The translations under genes and the position numbers were made by a program. Positions 54,154 through 62,812 of a stretch of DNA of 64,000 nucleotides are shown here, piece by piece; position 1 is the stretch's first letter; the number at the start of each line of letters is the position of its first letter. Origin of the DNA: Hydromonas duriensis (GTDB taxonomy: Bacteria; Pseudomonadota; Gammaproteobacteria; Burkholderiales; Burkholderiaceae); the NCBI RefSeq assembly GCF_004363775.1, contig NZ_SNZE01000005.1:1-64000 (forward strand), given 5' to 3'. The notes beneath the pieces are model-generated. The model had not been told where the DNA came from. It worked only from the letters and a program-made list of their open reading frames with translations, and searched no databases.

Positions 54154-55329
54154 ATGCAATGCGAAAAATTATTTTCTACACGCGCTCATCAATTAAAAAG
54201 CTCTGCCATTCGTGAAATTCTTAAAGTCACGGCTAATCCTGACGTGATTTCGTTTGCAGGTGGCTTACCCGCGCCAGAGAGCTTTCCCGTGGCGCAGATG
54301 AAGGCTGCATTTGATGCCGTATTGTCGAAAGAGCCGCAAGCCGCATTGCAGTATTCCACGACCGATGGTTACGCGCCGCTTCGCGAATGGGTGGCGAAAC
54401 GAATGAGTAGCGGTGGCGCGAACATTGTGCCCGAGCAGGTCATCATCGTTTCAGGTTCTCAGCAAGCACTTGATTTGATTGCTAAAGTTTTTATTGATAC
54501 GGGCGATAAGGTTTTGGTCGAAACCCCAACTTACTTAGGGGCTTTGCAGGCTTTTTCGATGTTTCAGCCGAATTATGTTTCAATCGATTCGGATGAGAAT
54601 GGTTTAAATGCTGATGCGATTACGGCTGATGTTGCCAAGGACGCGAAGTTTTTATATGCCTTGCCAAACTTCCAAAATCCAACAGGTCGCATGATGAGCG
54701 AAGAGCGTCGTGCGAAATTGGTTGAAAAAGTACGCGAACATGACTTACTCGTGGTCGAAGATGACCCGTATGGTGAATTGTGGTACGAGTCGGCTCCTCC
54801 TGCGTCTTTGCTGTCACGCATGCCTGAGCGGGTGATTCACATGGGTTCATTTTCTAAAGTATTGGCGCCTGGTTTGCGTTTGGGCTATTTGATTGCACCG
54901 ATTGAAATTACACAAAAATTTGAACAAACCAAGCAGGCGACGGATTTGCATACGTCAACGATTGCACAACGTGTGGTGTATGAAGTGGTTAAGGATGGTT
55001 TTTTAGAAGAGCACATTCCTTTGATTCGTGAGCGTTACAAAAACCAAGCGCATACCATGTTAGATGCTTTATCGCATCATATGCCGAGCGGGGTTAAGTG
55101 GAATCAGCCAGCAGGTGGCATGTTTTTATGGTTGACGTTGCCTGAGGGTTTGGATTCTGAGCGCATTTTGGCTCAAGTGATTAAACAAAATGTTGCTTAT
55201 GTGCCTGGCACGCCATTTTATGCCAACAATCCGCAGCACAACACTTTACGTTTGGCTTTTGTGACCGTTCCTGCGGAAAAAATTCAAGCGGGTATCAAGA
55301 TTCTAGGGCAGGCATTTGCCAAGCTGTAA
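54154..55329 (+). CDS. PLP-dependent aminotransferase (class I, MocR-like/aminoadipate type)
   Basis: A pyridoxal-phosphate enzyme of fold type I, 391 residues. Key residues are visible: VIIVSGSQQALDLIAK, ALPNFQNPTGRMM, VVEDDPYGELWY (PLP-binding Asp and Tyr), the Schiff-base lysine in HMGSFSKVLAPGLRLGYL and the carboxylate-binding Arg in NTLRLAFV. Relatives are 2-aminoadipate or aromatic/branched-chain transaminases; the substrate cannot be read from sequence. It stands alone with a 226-base upstream gap holding no gene. Confidence 0.9.
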   Translation: MQCEKLFSTRAHQLKSSAIREILKVTANPDVISFAGGLPAPESFPVAQMKAAFDAVLSKEPQAALQYSTTDGYAPLREWVAKRMSSGGANIVPEQVIIVSGSQQALDLIAKVFIDTGDKVLVETPTYLGALQAFSMFQPNYVSIDSDENGLNADAITADVAKDAKFLYALPNFQNPTGRMMSEERRAKLVEKVREHDLLVVEDDPYGELWYESAPPASLLSRMPERVIHMGSFSKVLAPGLRLGYLIAPIEITQKFEQTKQATDLHTSTIAQRVVYEVVKDGFLEEHIPLIRERYKNQAHTMLDALSHHMPSGVKWNQPAGGMFLWLTLPEGLDSERILAQVIKQNVAYVPGTPFYANNPQHNTLRLAFVTVPAEKIQAGIKILGQAFAKL

Positions 55330-55394
55330 TGGCTTAAGAAATAAGAGCTTTTGTATTCGTTATATTATTTCTGCCCTGCGATTTTGGCGACTTT

Positions 55395-55425
55395 AAAAAA
55401 CACCTCAATTTTGAGGTGTTTTTTT
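55395..55425 (+). terminator. Terminator between the aminotransferase and purC
   Basis: AACACCTCAA / TTGAGGTGTT flanked by A and T runs. Confidence 0.9.
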
Positions 55426-55443
55426 GTGCATTTTTATCAAAAT

Positions 55444-55473
55444 TTGTCCAACGGTTCTGTTTAACGGTAGAAT
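55444..55473 (+). promoter_or_regulatory. Possible purC promoter
   Basis: TTGTCC (55444-55449) and TAGAAT (55468-55473) are 18 bases apart, about 40 bases before purC. No purine-repressor palindrome was recognised. Confidence 0.4.
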
Positions 55474-55513
55474 GGGCGTTTTGATTGTCTCACTTCTTTT
55501 TTTGAGAGCGCCA

Positions 55514-56407
55514 ATGTCAGCTTTATATGCCACTTCCATTACATCACTTCCTCTGCTTGCTAAAGGTAAAGTTCGCGATACTTACATCGTTGATGATGAC
55601 CATTTGTTGATGATTACAACAGATCGTTTGTCCGCTTTTGATGTTGTTATGGGTGAGCCGATTCCTGATAAAGGACGGGTGCTTAACCAAATGTCCAATT
55701 TTTGGTTTGAGCAGTTGGATGGCATCGTTCCCAATCATTTAACGGGCATTGACCCAACGAGCGTGGTCACGCCCGATGAGGTGCCGCAAGTCAAGGGACG
55801 AAGTGTGGTCGTGAAGCGTTTGAAACCCATTTTGGTGGAAGCCGTTGTACGGGGTTACATCATTGGCACGGGCTGGAAAGATTATCAGACCACTGGGCAT
55901 GTGTGCGGAATAGCCTTGCCCAAAGGGTTGCGCTTGGCTGAAAAGTTGCCTGAGCCGATTTTTACGCCAGCAGCAAAAGCAGATGTGGGCATGCATGATG
56001 AAAACATTTCTTTTGAAGACATGAAACAGCGCATTGGTGCGTCGTTGGCTGAAAAAATGCGTGACGTGAGTTTTTTGTTGTACCAAAAAGCGGCCGAGTA
56101 CGCCGCTGTACATGGCATCATTATTGCCGATACCAAATTTGAATTTGGTTTAGACAACGATGGGGTGTTGCATGTGATGGATGAGGTGCTCACTGCGGAC
56201 TCTTCTCGTTACTGGCCAGCGGATGCGTATCAAGTGGGGGTGAGTCCTCCGAGCTTTGATAAACAATATGTACGCGATTATCTTGAAACGCTTGATTGGA
56301 ATAAAACACCGCCAGCACCGACTTTACCGCAAGATGTGATTGAGGCGACTGCTGCGAAATACCGTGAGGCTCTGTTGCGCATCACGGGTCAAACTTTGGA
56401 GGCTTGA
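55514..56407 (+). CDS. purC: SAICAR synthetase
   Basis: Joins aspartate to CAIR in purine synthesis. The start is ATG 55514 ([23 protein letters not shown]), the usual N-terminus of the long form; the frame extends up to 55424. The 297-residue protein has [19 protein letters not shown] and [36 protein letters not shown] and [13 protein letters not shown] are the SAICAR synthetase signatures. The purE start codon overlaps the last base region of its stop. Confidence 0.96.
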   Translation: MSALYATSITSLPLLAKGKVRDTYIVDDDHLLMITTDRLSAFDVVMGEPIPDKGRVLNQMSNFWFEQLDGIVPNHLTGIDPTSVVTPDEVPQVKGRSVVVKRLKPILVEAVVRGYIIGTGWKDYQTTGHVCGIALPKGLRLAEKLPEPIFTPAAKADVGMHDENISFEDMKQRIGASLAEKMRDVSFLLYQKAAEYAAVHGIIIADTKFEFGLDNDGVLHVMDEVLTADSSRYWPADAYQVGVSPPSFDKQYVRDYLETLDWNKTPPAPTLPQDVIEATAAKYREALLRITGQTLEA

Positions 56408-56408
56408 G

Positions 56409-56903
56409 ATGAACAGTGTAAAACCTGTGGTCGGCGTGTTGATGGGCTCGTCTTCGGATTGGGACATCATGAAACATGCGACAGATATGTTGACGGTGTT
56501 TGACGTTCCTTTTGAGGCTCAGGTGATATCCGCGCATCGGATGCCTGATGACATGTTTACGTATGCCGATGCGGCTCACGGTCGAGGGATTCGAGCCATT
56601 ATCGCAGGTGCTGGCGGCGCGGCGCATTTACCAGGAATGTTGGCTGCGAAAACCATTGTGCCTGTGTTTGGTGTGCCCGTACCTTCAAAATATTTGAAAG
56701 GTGAGGATTCGCTGTACTCGATTGTACAAATGCCGAAAGGTGTGCCCGTGGCGACGTTTGCCATTGGCGAAGCTGGTGCGGCGAATGCGGCATTGCATGC
56801 CATTGCGAATTTGGCGATGAATGATGCAGTATTGGCGCAGAAGCTAAAAGATTTTCGTGTAAAGCAGTACGAACATGCCTTGGCGATGACTTTACAATCA
56901 TGA
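56409..56903 (+). CDS. purE: N5-CAIR mutase
   Basis: Class I PurE, which converts N5-CAIR to CAIR. The 164-residue form starting MNSVKPVVGVLMGSSSDWDIMKH is used; the frame is open upstream but overlaps purC. Signature blocks are GSSSDWDIM, VISAHRMPDDM and IIAGAGGAAHLPGM. It is coupled to purC and should partner with purK, which lies one gene further on. Confidence 0.96.
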   Translation: MNSVKPVVGVLMGSSSDWDIMKHATDMLTVFDVPFEAQVISAHRMPDDMFTYADAAHGRGIRAIIAGAGGAAHLPGMLAAKTIVPVFGVPVPSKYLKGEDSLYSIVQMPKGVPVATFAIGEAGAANAALHAIANLAMNDAVLAQKLKDFRVKQYEHALAMTLQS

Positions 56904-56995
56904 GGTTGTGAGGCAGTACGCCGTGCAAATGAAACACATGCAGTAGTACTGGGTTAATTGTTCCCAATTTTCTTAATACAAATGGCAGTGCATAA

Positions 56996-57694
56996 ATGAC
57001 AGAGCTCAATACGATACAAGACGATTACTCGTGGAATACCTATGATGAGGTGTTTAAACATTTTGTCTCAGTGTTAAAACCCAATGCTGTACTTGATATT
57101 GGGGCAGGCAGTGGCAAATATGGCAAGTTGGTGCGTCAAGTCATGCCCGAGGCGAAGATTTCAGGCGTTGAAATTGACGAAGAGGGGGCCAAACGTAATC
57201 AGCTTGAGCAGATTTATGATGAGGTGATTACAATCCCTACCACTGATTTTTTGATGAAACATCCTGACAAAAATTTTGATTTGGTGGTGATAGGCGATTG
57301 CATTGAGCACATGTTCAAAAGTGTCGGATTGGATTTGCTCAATTATTTGAATTATCGCTCAGCGTATGTGTTGATTATTACCCCTGATGGAATGGTGATG
57401 AACAAAGACCCGTATTATTTGGGGCATATTTCCAATTGGACCGAACGAGATTTGATGTGGCACGATAATTTTGGTCATGAGCGCGTTGGTGTCATGCAAT
57501 TATTTTTGATGCGCGGTTTATTGCGTCCTGATTTACCCACTTTGGGGCAGTTCAATGATTATTTGAAATCCATACCGTTACCGCTTTATCATGACAATGG
57601 TGCATTCCAAAAAAACTTTGAATTGACTTTGGTCAACCAGATGTTTAAGTGGGAAAGCACTCCAGGTACGCTTCATTCGTATCGGCCTTTCTGA
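56996..57694 (+). CDS. SAM-dependent methyltransferase, specificity unknown
   Basis: A 232-residue class I methyltransferase. The SAM-binding motif I is VLDIGAGSGKYGKLV (about residue 33-47), followed by the acidic motif II SGVEIDEEG and motif IV FDLVVIGDCIEHM. The rest (YVLIITPDGMVMNKDPYYLG, then LPTLGQFNDYLKSIPLPLYH) does not tell the substrate. It sits between purE and purK, separated by 92 and 74 bases, so it may be an insertion into an ancestral purEK pair. Confidence 0.8.
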   Translation: MTELNTIQDDYSWNTYDEVFKHFVSVLKPNAVLDIGAGSGKYGKLVRQVMPEAKISGVEIDEEGAKRNQLEQIYDEVITIPTTDFLMKHPDKNFDLVVIGDCIEHMFKSVGLDLLNYLNYRSAYVLIITPDGMVMNKDPYYLGHISNWTERDLMWHDNFGHERVGVMQLFLMRGLLRPDLPTLGQFNDYLKSIPLPLYHDNGAFQKNFELTLVNQMFKWESTPGTLHSYRPF

Positions 57695-57768
57695 TGTTTG
57701 CCTGCTCTTTTACAAATCAGACGGCCTCAATTTTTATCTTTAATTCACTTTAACCCTACAGAAAAATT

Positions 57769-58962
57769 ATGTCTTTGCAGCAACTCAAAACAGCCATTTT
57801 GCCAGCGGCTACTTTAGGCGTTATCGGCGGCGGGCAACTTGGGCGCATGTTTATTCAATCTGCGCAAGCGATGGGTTATGCCGTATGGGTGCTTGAACCC
57901 GATGCCGACTGTCCAGCCGCTCAGTTGGCGAATCATCATATTTGTGCCGCTTATGATGACCCAGCGGCTTTAGAACTTATGGCGGAACACTGTCAGGCCA
58001 TCACGACAGAATTTGAAAATGTCCCTGCCGATGTCTTGCGTTGGTTAGGTGAGCGCGTGCCTGTTGCTCCATCGGCTGATGCCGTGGCGATTGCGCAAAA
58101 TCGAATTGTTGAAAAAACATTCATTGAGCAGGGCGGGGTGGCTGTTGCACCGTATGCGGTTATTCGAACTGAAGCAGATTTGAAAAGAGCAGAAACACGA
58201 GATGAATTATTTCCCGCTATTTTAAAAACGGCGCGTATGGGATATGACGGTAAAGGTCAAATATCGGTTAAATCAGCGGCTGACTTGGCTGCGGCTTGGA
58301 ATGATTTGCAGCAAGTTGAGTGCGTTTTGGAAAAACGGTTGCCGCTAAAATTTGAGGTCTCGGCGTTGTTAGCTCGGTCGTGGGATGGCGCCGTGGTGCA
58401 TTATGCTTTGGCACAAAATGTGCATCGCAACGGGGTGTTGCATACATCCAGCGTACCTGCACCCAATGCGGATATGGATTTGACTGTACGTGCGCAAGAT
58501 GCCGCCGCTAAAATCGCACAGTCTATGAATTATGTGGGCGTGTTGTGTGTAGAGTTTTTCATCCTCGAAGATGGCTCATTGGTGGCCAATGAGATGGCTC
58601 CGCGCCCGCACAATTCAGGGCATTACACACAAAATGCCTGTTTGACCAGTCAATTTGAACAACAGGTGCGTGCTTTAGCGGGGTTGCCTTTGGGGGCAAC
58701 TTTTCAGCACAGCCCCGCGGTTATGTTGAATGTTTTAGGCGACGTTTGGTTTAATCACCAAGGTCAGCAACGCAATCCAGATTGGTTTGGTGTGTTGTCA
58801 CATGTGGACAGCTTTTTGCATTTATATGGCAAAGCACAGCCGCGCCATGCGCGAAAAATGGGGCATGTTAATTTTTTAGGGAAATCCTTAGAAAAGGCCG
58901 CCGAACGTTGTGAGTTAGCAATGTCTGCGCTGGTGGGTTTGGCGGGTGGTGTGCATGACTAA
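57769..58962 (+). CDS. purK: N5-CAIR synthetase
   Basis: ATP-grasp enzyme making N5-CAIR from AIR and bicarbonate. The 397-residue product shows [21 protein letters not shown] at the N-terminus and [63 protein letters not shown] and the C-terminal HVNFLGKS follow, all family marks. The last bases overlap the start of the next gene. Confidence 0.96.
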   Translation: MSLQQLKTAILPAATLGVIGGGQLGRMFIQSAQAMGYAVWVLEPDADCPAAQLANHHICAAYDDPAALELMAEHCQAITTEFENVPADVLRWLGERVPVAPSADAVAIAQNRIVEKTFIEQGGVAVAPYAVIRTEADLKRAETRDELFPAILKTARMGYDGKGQISVKSAADLAAAWNDLQQVECVLEKRLPLKFEVSALLARSWDGAVVHYALAQNVHRNGVLHTSSVPAPNADMDLTVRAQDAAAKIAQSMNYVGVLCVEFFILEDGSLVANEMAPRPHNSGHYTQNACLTSQFEQQVRALAGLPLGATFQHSPAVMLNVLGDVWFNHQGQQRNPDWFGVLSHVDSFLHLYGKAQPRHARKMGHVNFLGKSLEKAAERCELAMSALVGLAGGVHD

Positions 58963-59959
58963 AACACTGACGCAAAATGTGGTTGTGGCCGCACAAAAAC
59001 TGGTCGCTGGCGAAGTCATAGGCTTACCCACCGAGACCGTGTATGGTTTGGCGGCTGATGCTCAAAATCCACGCGCCGTTGCAAAAATTTTTACCCTCAA
59101 AAATCGCCCAACGACTCATCCGCTCATTACTCATATTGCGACAGATGCGGATGTTTTTTATTGGTTGGACTCTTCGCGTTTAACGGTAGAGATGCGTGAA
59201 CTCATGGACATGCTGATTGATGCTTTTTGGCCTGGTCCTTTGACGTTGGTGCTGCCCAAATCACCCGCAATCAACACTGCGGTCACAGGCGGTCAACAGA
59301 CCATTGCGTTGCGTTGTCCAGACCATCCTTTGGCGCAAGCGGTTTTAAAAGAGTTGTCACATCTAAAAAATACACCTCATGTCGGCATTGCCGCACCTTC
59401 GGCGAATCGTTTTGGGCGTGTGAGCCCTACCCGAGCGCAGCACGTACGCGATGAATTTGGTGAGACCGTGTGGGTGCTGGATGGCGACGCTTCTGTTATT
59501 GGTATTGAATCAACAATTATTGATTTAACGCGGGGTGCGCCTGTGCTCTTGCGTCACGGGCACATTACACCCGATGATGTTTTTGAGGTCACGGGTTTGC
59601 AAACCCTTCCGAGCGACGCTCATGCGCCCCGTGTTTCTGGGACTTTATTGGCGCACTATGCACCTGCTACGCCTTTAGTTTGGGCGAGCGAGGCGTCTTT
59701 GAGCGTATGTGACGATGCCGCATGTTTATGCTTCTCAGAGTGCTTTGATGATTCGGCTTTTAAGCAAGTTATTCGTTTGGCAAGCGAACCGAAAGCGTAT
59801 GCGCGCGGGTTGTATCATGCCTTACGCGAGTTAGATGCGGAGAAACATGCGCGCATCATCGTCGAAGATTTGCCCGAATCAACAGCGTGGGATGCCGTAC
59901 GCGATCGACTCAAACGCGCAATCGTTGGTTCTAACCAAAAAAATAATCGAGGTATATGA
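58955..59959 (+). CDS. Sua5/TsaC-type threonylcarbamoyl-AMP synthase
   Basis: Makes threonylcarbamoyl-AMP for the t6A modification of tRNAs reading ANN codons. ATG 58955 overlaps the purK stop. The 334-residue length is that of Sua5, longer than TsaC. It has the YrdC domain (about 10-200: [60 protein letters not shown]) and a C-terminal Sua5 domain starting at [13 protein letters not shown]. Its stop overlaps the next ATG. Confidence 0.94.
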   Translation: MTKTLTQNVVVAAQKLVAGEVIGLPTETVYGLAADAQNPRAVAKIFTLKNRPTTHPLITHIATDADVFYWLDSSRLTVEMRELMDMLIDAFWPGPLTLVLPKSPAINTAVTGGQQTIALRCPDHPLAQAVLKELSHLKNTPHVGIAAPSANRFGRVSPTRAQHVRDEFGETVWVLDGDASVIGIESTIIDLTRGAPVLLRHGHITPDDVFEVTGLQTLPSDAHAPRVSGTLLAHYAPATPLVWASEASLSVCDDAACLCFSECFDDSAFKQVIRLASEPKAYARGLYHALRELDAEKHARIIVEDLPESTAWDAVRDRLKRAIVGSNQKNNRGI

Positions 59960-60399
59960 ACATGAGTGAACAGATGATGGCGCAAGTGACTGCGCGTGTG
60001 ACGAAAGATGTCATGCACTGGGATGATGAAATGGTGTTGGGGAATGCCACCTTGGATGGTACGCATCAAGAGTTTGTAGATTTACTCAATCGTTTGGCGA
60101 AAGCGCCTGAAGCTGATTTATTGCCTATTTTAGATGAGGCCATTGTTCACACCCAAGCCCATTTTGACCTTGAAGAAGGCTGGATGGCGCGTTTGAATTT
60201 TCCCGCTGCGGGCTGTCATATTGGTGAGCATGCACAGGTAATTGGTGTCATGCGGATGGTGCGAGAGCGAGTGGCGGCAGGTGAAACACATTTTGCGTAT
60301 GTATTGGCAACTGAATTATCCGCATGGTTGCGCATTCATGCAACGACCATGGATTATGCGTTGACCTACTTTATTGAGTCAACGGGAGCTAAGCTGTAA
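59956..60399 (+). CDS. Bacteriohaemerythrin
   Basis: A 147-residue hemerythrin-domain protein that carries a di-iron centre for oxygen binding or sensing. The ligand motifs are present in order: an early His (MHWDDEMVLGNATLD), GTHQEFVDLLNRL, AHFDLEEGWMARL (H-x3-E), CHIGEHAQVI and WLRIHATTMDY (H-x4-D). It begins within the stop of the preceding gene, and a strong terminator follows. Confidence 0.9.
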   Translation: MNMSEQMMAQVTARVTKDVMHWDDEMVLGNATLDGTHQEFVDLLNRLAKAPEADLLPILDEAIVHTQAHFDLEEGWMARLNFPAAGCHIGEHAQVIGVMRMVRERVAAGETHFAYVLATELSAWLRIHATTMDYALTYFIESTGAKL

Positions 60400-60420
60400 A
60401 ACGGGTAAGATTCAAACATT

Positions 60421-60452
60421 AAAAAATCCCTGAACTTGTCAGGGATTTTTTT
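60421..60452. terminator. Bidirectional terminator between the hemerythrin gene and rlmJ
   Basis: AAAAAATCCCTGA / TCAGGGATTTTTTT with loop ACTTG, symmetric and suited to the two convergent genes. Confidence 0.92.
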
Positions 60453-60457
60453 AATGC

Positions 60458-61369
60458 TTATTTTTCTGAGGAGAATATTTCAAATCCGCCGACAGCACTC
60501 GTCTTAAGTGTGTTGGCAACCACGGGCAAGCTGGCTTGTAAGTCTGCAGCCAATGTCCAAGGTGGATTGATGACAAACATGCCTGAGGCCTGTAAACCGC
60601 CTGCGGCGTGTGTTGGTAACACTTTATCAACCGCTAACGTGGCGTGCAGCCATTTGACACCCGCTTCTTGGGCGATGCGCTCCAGTTGAACAGGTAGGTT
60701 GGCTGATTCAGGGCGGGCAAGAATGGGATACCAAACAGCGTATGTACCCGTTGGGAAACGGGTCATCGCATCTTTGATGGCTTTGGCAACTTTGGCGTAA
60801 TCATCTTTGATTTCATAAGATGGATCAATCAAGACAAAACCGCGACGCGAGGGCGGCGGTAGATTGGCTTTGAGGCCGACAAAACCATCAACGGTTTTGA
60901 AGAGCACGCGCTTATCATCACGCGAATCAGGTAAATTGATATTCGTGAGGTTGTCATCCAGTAGGCGCATATCAGTTGGATGCAACTCAAAAATCCGTAA
61001 ACGGTCAATTTCTCGCAAATGCTGTGAGGCAACATAGGGTGAGCCAGGGTAGAGTTTAGCCTCGGTGCCATGTGTATGCGCATGTTTTTGATTTAAATCC
61101 GTGATGTGCTTGAGATAATCATGCAGCAGTTTAGGTAAGGCGTTTTTATTGGCCCATAGAGGCATCAACTTTAAAATCCCAGTTTCTGCCTCACCACTTT
61201 TTTGAGCCATTGGATTGGTCAGTTGATACATGCCAATGCCTGCATGGGTGTCAATGTAGGTGATGGACTTGTCCTTTTGGGTCATGTATTGACAAATGTG
61301 CAATACAATCATGTGTTTAAGAACATCGGCGTGATTGCCTGCATGAAAAGCGTGGCGGTAACTGAACAT
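60458..61369 (-). CDS. rlmJ: 23S rRNA (adenine-2030-N6)-methyltransferase
   Basis: Modifies A2030 of 23S rRNA. The 303-residue protein starts MFSYRHAFHAGNHADVLKHMI, the RlmJ signature. YIDTHAGIGMYQL (SAM-binding), YPGSPYVASQHLREIDRLRIFELHP and the catalytic RGFVLIDPSYEIKDDY (DPxY) follow. The ending GMFVINPPWTL is typical. Confidence 0.95.
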   Translation of the reverse strand: MFSYRHAFHAGNHADVLKHMIVLHICQYMTQKDKSITYIDTHAGIGMYQLTNPMAQKSGEAETGILKLMPLWANKNALPKLLHDYLKHITDLNQKHAHTHGTEAKLYPGSPYVASQHLREIDRLRIFELHPTDMRLLDDNLTNINLPDSRDDKRVLFKTVDGFVGLKANLPPPSRRGFVLIDPSYEIKDDYAKVAKAIKDAMTRFPTGTYAVWYPILARPESANLPVQLERIAQEAGVKWLHATLAVDKVLPTHAAGGLQASGMFVINPPWTLAADLQASLPVVANTLKTSAVGGFEIFSSEK

Positions 61370-61474
61370 AAAATCCTAAAGCGATAAAGATGACAAGCAA
61401 GTAAAAATCCACTTAAAATGAGCTTGTATTCATTTGTTTGCAGATTGGTTTCACCCTAAATAAACCCGCAAAGT

Positions 61475-61714
61475 TTACTGTTGATGTGTGGGTGATTGCT
61501 TATCTGTGTTATTGGGTGTCTGCATGCTTTTCCACGTCAAATTCAACCCTAAAATAGTTAAGAATCCACCCATGCCGAGCAATGCGATTTTCTGCGCCAG
61601 CGACCACCACGAGGTGTCGGTATCATTTTTTTCTAAAACCAGCCACAGAAGCAATGAGGCCATGCCAAATAAGAGGATGGTCATGGCTTTTCGGTTGGGT
61701 GCTCGTAAACGCAT
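61475..61714 (-). CDS. Small two-helix membrane protein
   Basis: A 79-residue product with two hydrophobic helices (MTILLFGMASLLLWLVLE and AQKIALLGMGGFLTILGLNL) and a polar tail. The ATG follows AAGGAG. No family recognised. Confidence 0.6.
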   Translation of the reverse strand: MRLRAPNRKAMTILLFGMASLLLWLVLEKNDTDTSWWSLAQKIALLGMGGFLTILGLNLTWKSMQTPNNTDKQSPTHQQ

Positions 61715-61856
61715 AAAGGCTCCTTGATGTTGTGGCTATAAAACAGAGATTATAACGCGTGGAGCCGTTTCGTTTATATTGTTATTGAATCAGTTAAGGC
61801 AATTGATGGGTTGCCATTGTTGAACATTGCGTTATCCCCATTGAATATCTTGGGTT

Positions 61857-62801
61857 TTACTTCACTGCATGCTCAAGCATTTCAATAAACAATTGAGCCA
61901 CATCAAATCCTGTTTGATTGAAAATCTCTTGGAATCCTGTTGGGCTGGTGACATTAATTTCAGTGACGCATTCGCCAATGATGTCTAATCCTGTGAGCAA
62001 AATGCCACGCGACCACAAGATGGGGGCCAATGCCGTTGCGATGCGCCAGTCCGATTCGCTTAGGGGTTGAGCCACCGCTTTTCCACCCACAGCCATATTG
62101 CCACGCACCTCGCCATGTTGTGGAATGCGGGCGAGGGCGTAGGGTACGATTTGTCCACCAATCAGCAAAATGCGTTTATCACCCTGCGTGATAGCAGGCA
62201 AGAATTTTTGAGCCATGATGGGGCGCGTGCCATTTTCGGTCAACATTTCTATAACGCTGCCTAAATTCATGCCATCGCTACTGATGCGAAAAATGCCAGA
62301 ACCGCCCATGCCATCCAACGGTTTAAAAATGACGTCGCTGTGTTCGTTATGAAAAGCCGTGAGTATGGCTTTATCGGAGCTGATGAGGGTAGGCGCGGTG
62401 AACTCGGGAAATTCAAGAATAGAGACTTTTTCGGAGTGATTGCGGATGCCTGATGGTGCATTAAACACTTTCGCGCCCTGACGCACGGCCGCATCGAGTA
62501 ACCATGTGTCTGTGACATAGTTGACATCGAACGGTGGGTCTTTGCGCATGATGACCGCATCAAATTGGTGTAAAGGTTGAGTCACTTGCTCAATCACGTT
62601 GTACCAGTGGGTTTGGGCGGCTTCGTCCAGTAGTTCAATGTGGGTGGCTTTGGTTTGGACCTCACCTTTTGAAAAAAGCTCGTGTGACGTACATGCCCAG
62701 ATGGTATGACCGTGCGTTTGCGCCGCACGCATCATGGCGTAAGTGGTTTCTTTGTGAATTTTAAATTGCTCGAGAGGGTCGGCGATAAAAAGAATGTGCA
62801 T
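61857..62801 (-). CDS. gshB: Glutathione synthetase
   Basis: ATP-grasp ligase adding glycine to gamma-glutamylcysteine. The 314-residue protein has MHILFIADPLEQFKIHKETT, then MRKDPPFDVNYV, and the ATP-grasp core VIFKPLDGMGGSGIFR. RILLIGGQIVPYALARIP and INVTSPTGFQEI near the end complete the family pattern. It lies 11 bases after gshA and is co-transcribed with it. Confidence 0.96.
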   Translation of the reverse strand: MHILFIADPLEQFKIHKETTYAMMRAAQTHGHTIWACTSHELFSKGEVQTKATHIELLDEAAQTHWYNVIEQVTQPLHQFDAVIMRKDPPFDVNYVTDTWLLDAAVRQGAKVFNAPSGIRNHSEKVSILEFPEFTAPTLISSDKAILTAFHNEHSDVIFKPLDGMGGSGIFRISSDGMNLGSVIEMLTENGTRPIMAQKFLPAITQGDKRILLIGGQIVPYALARIPQHGEVRGNMAVGGKAVAQPLSESDWRIATALAPILWSRGILLTGLDIIGECVTEINVTSPTGFQEIFNQTGFDVAQLFIEMLEHAVK

Positions 62802-62812
62802 GGTGTGTGTCT

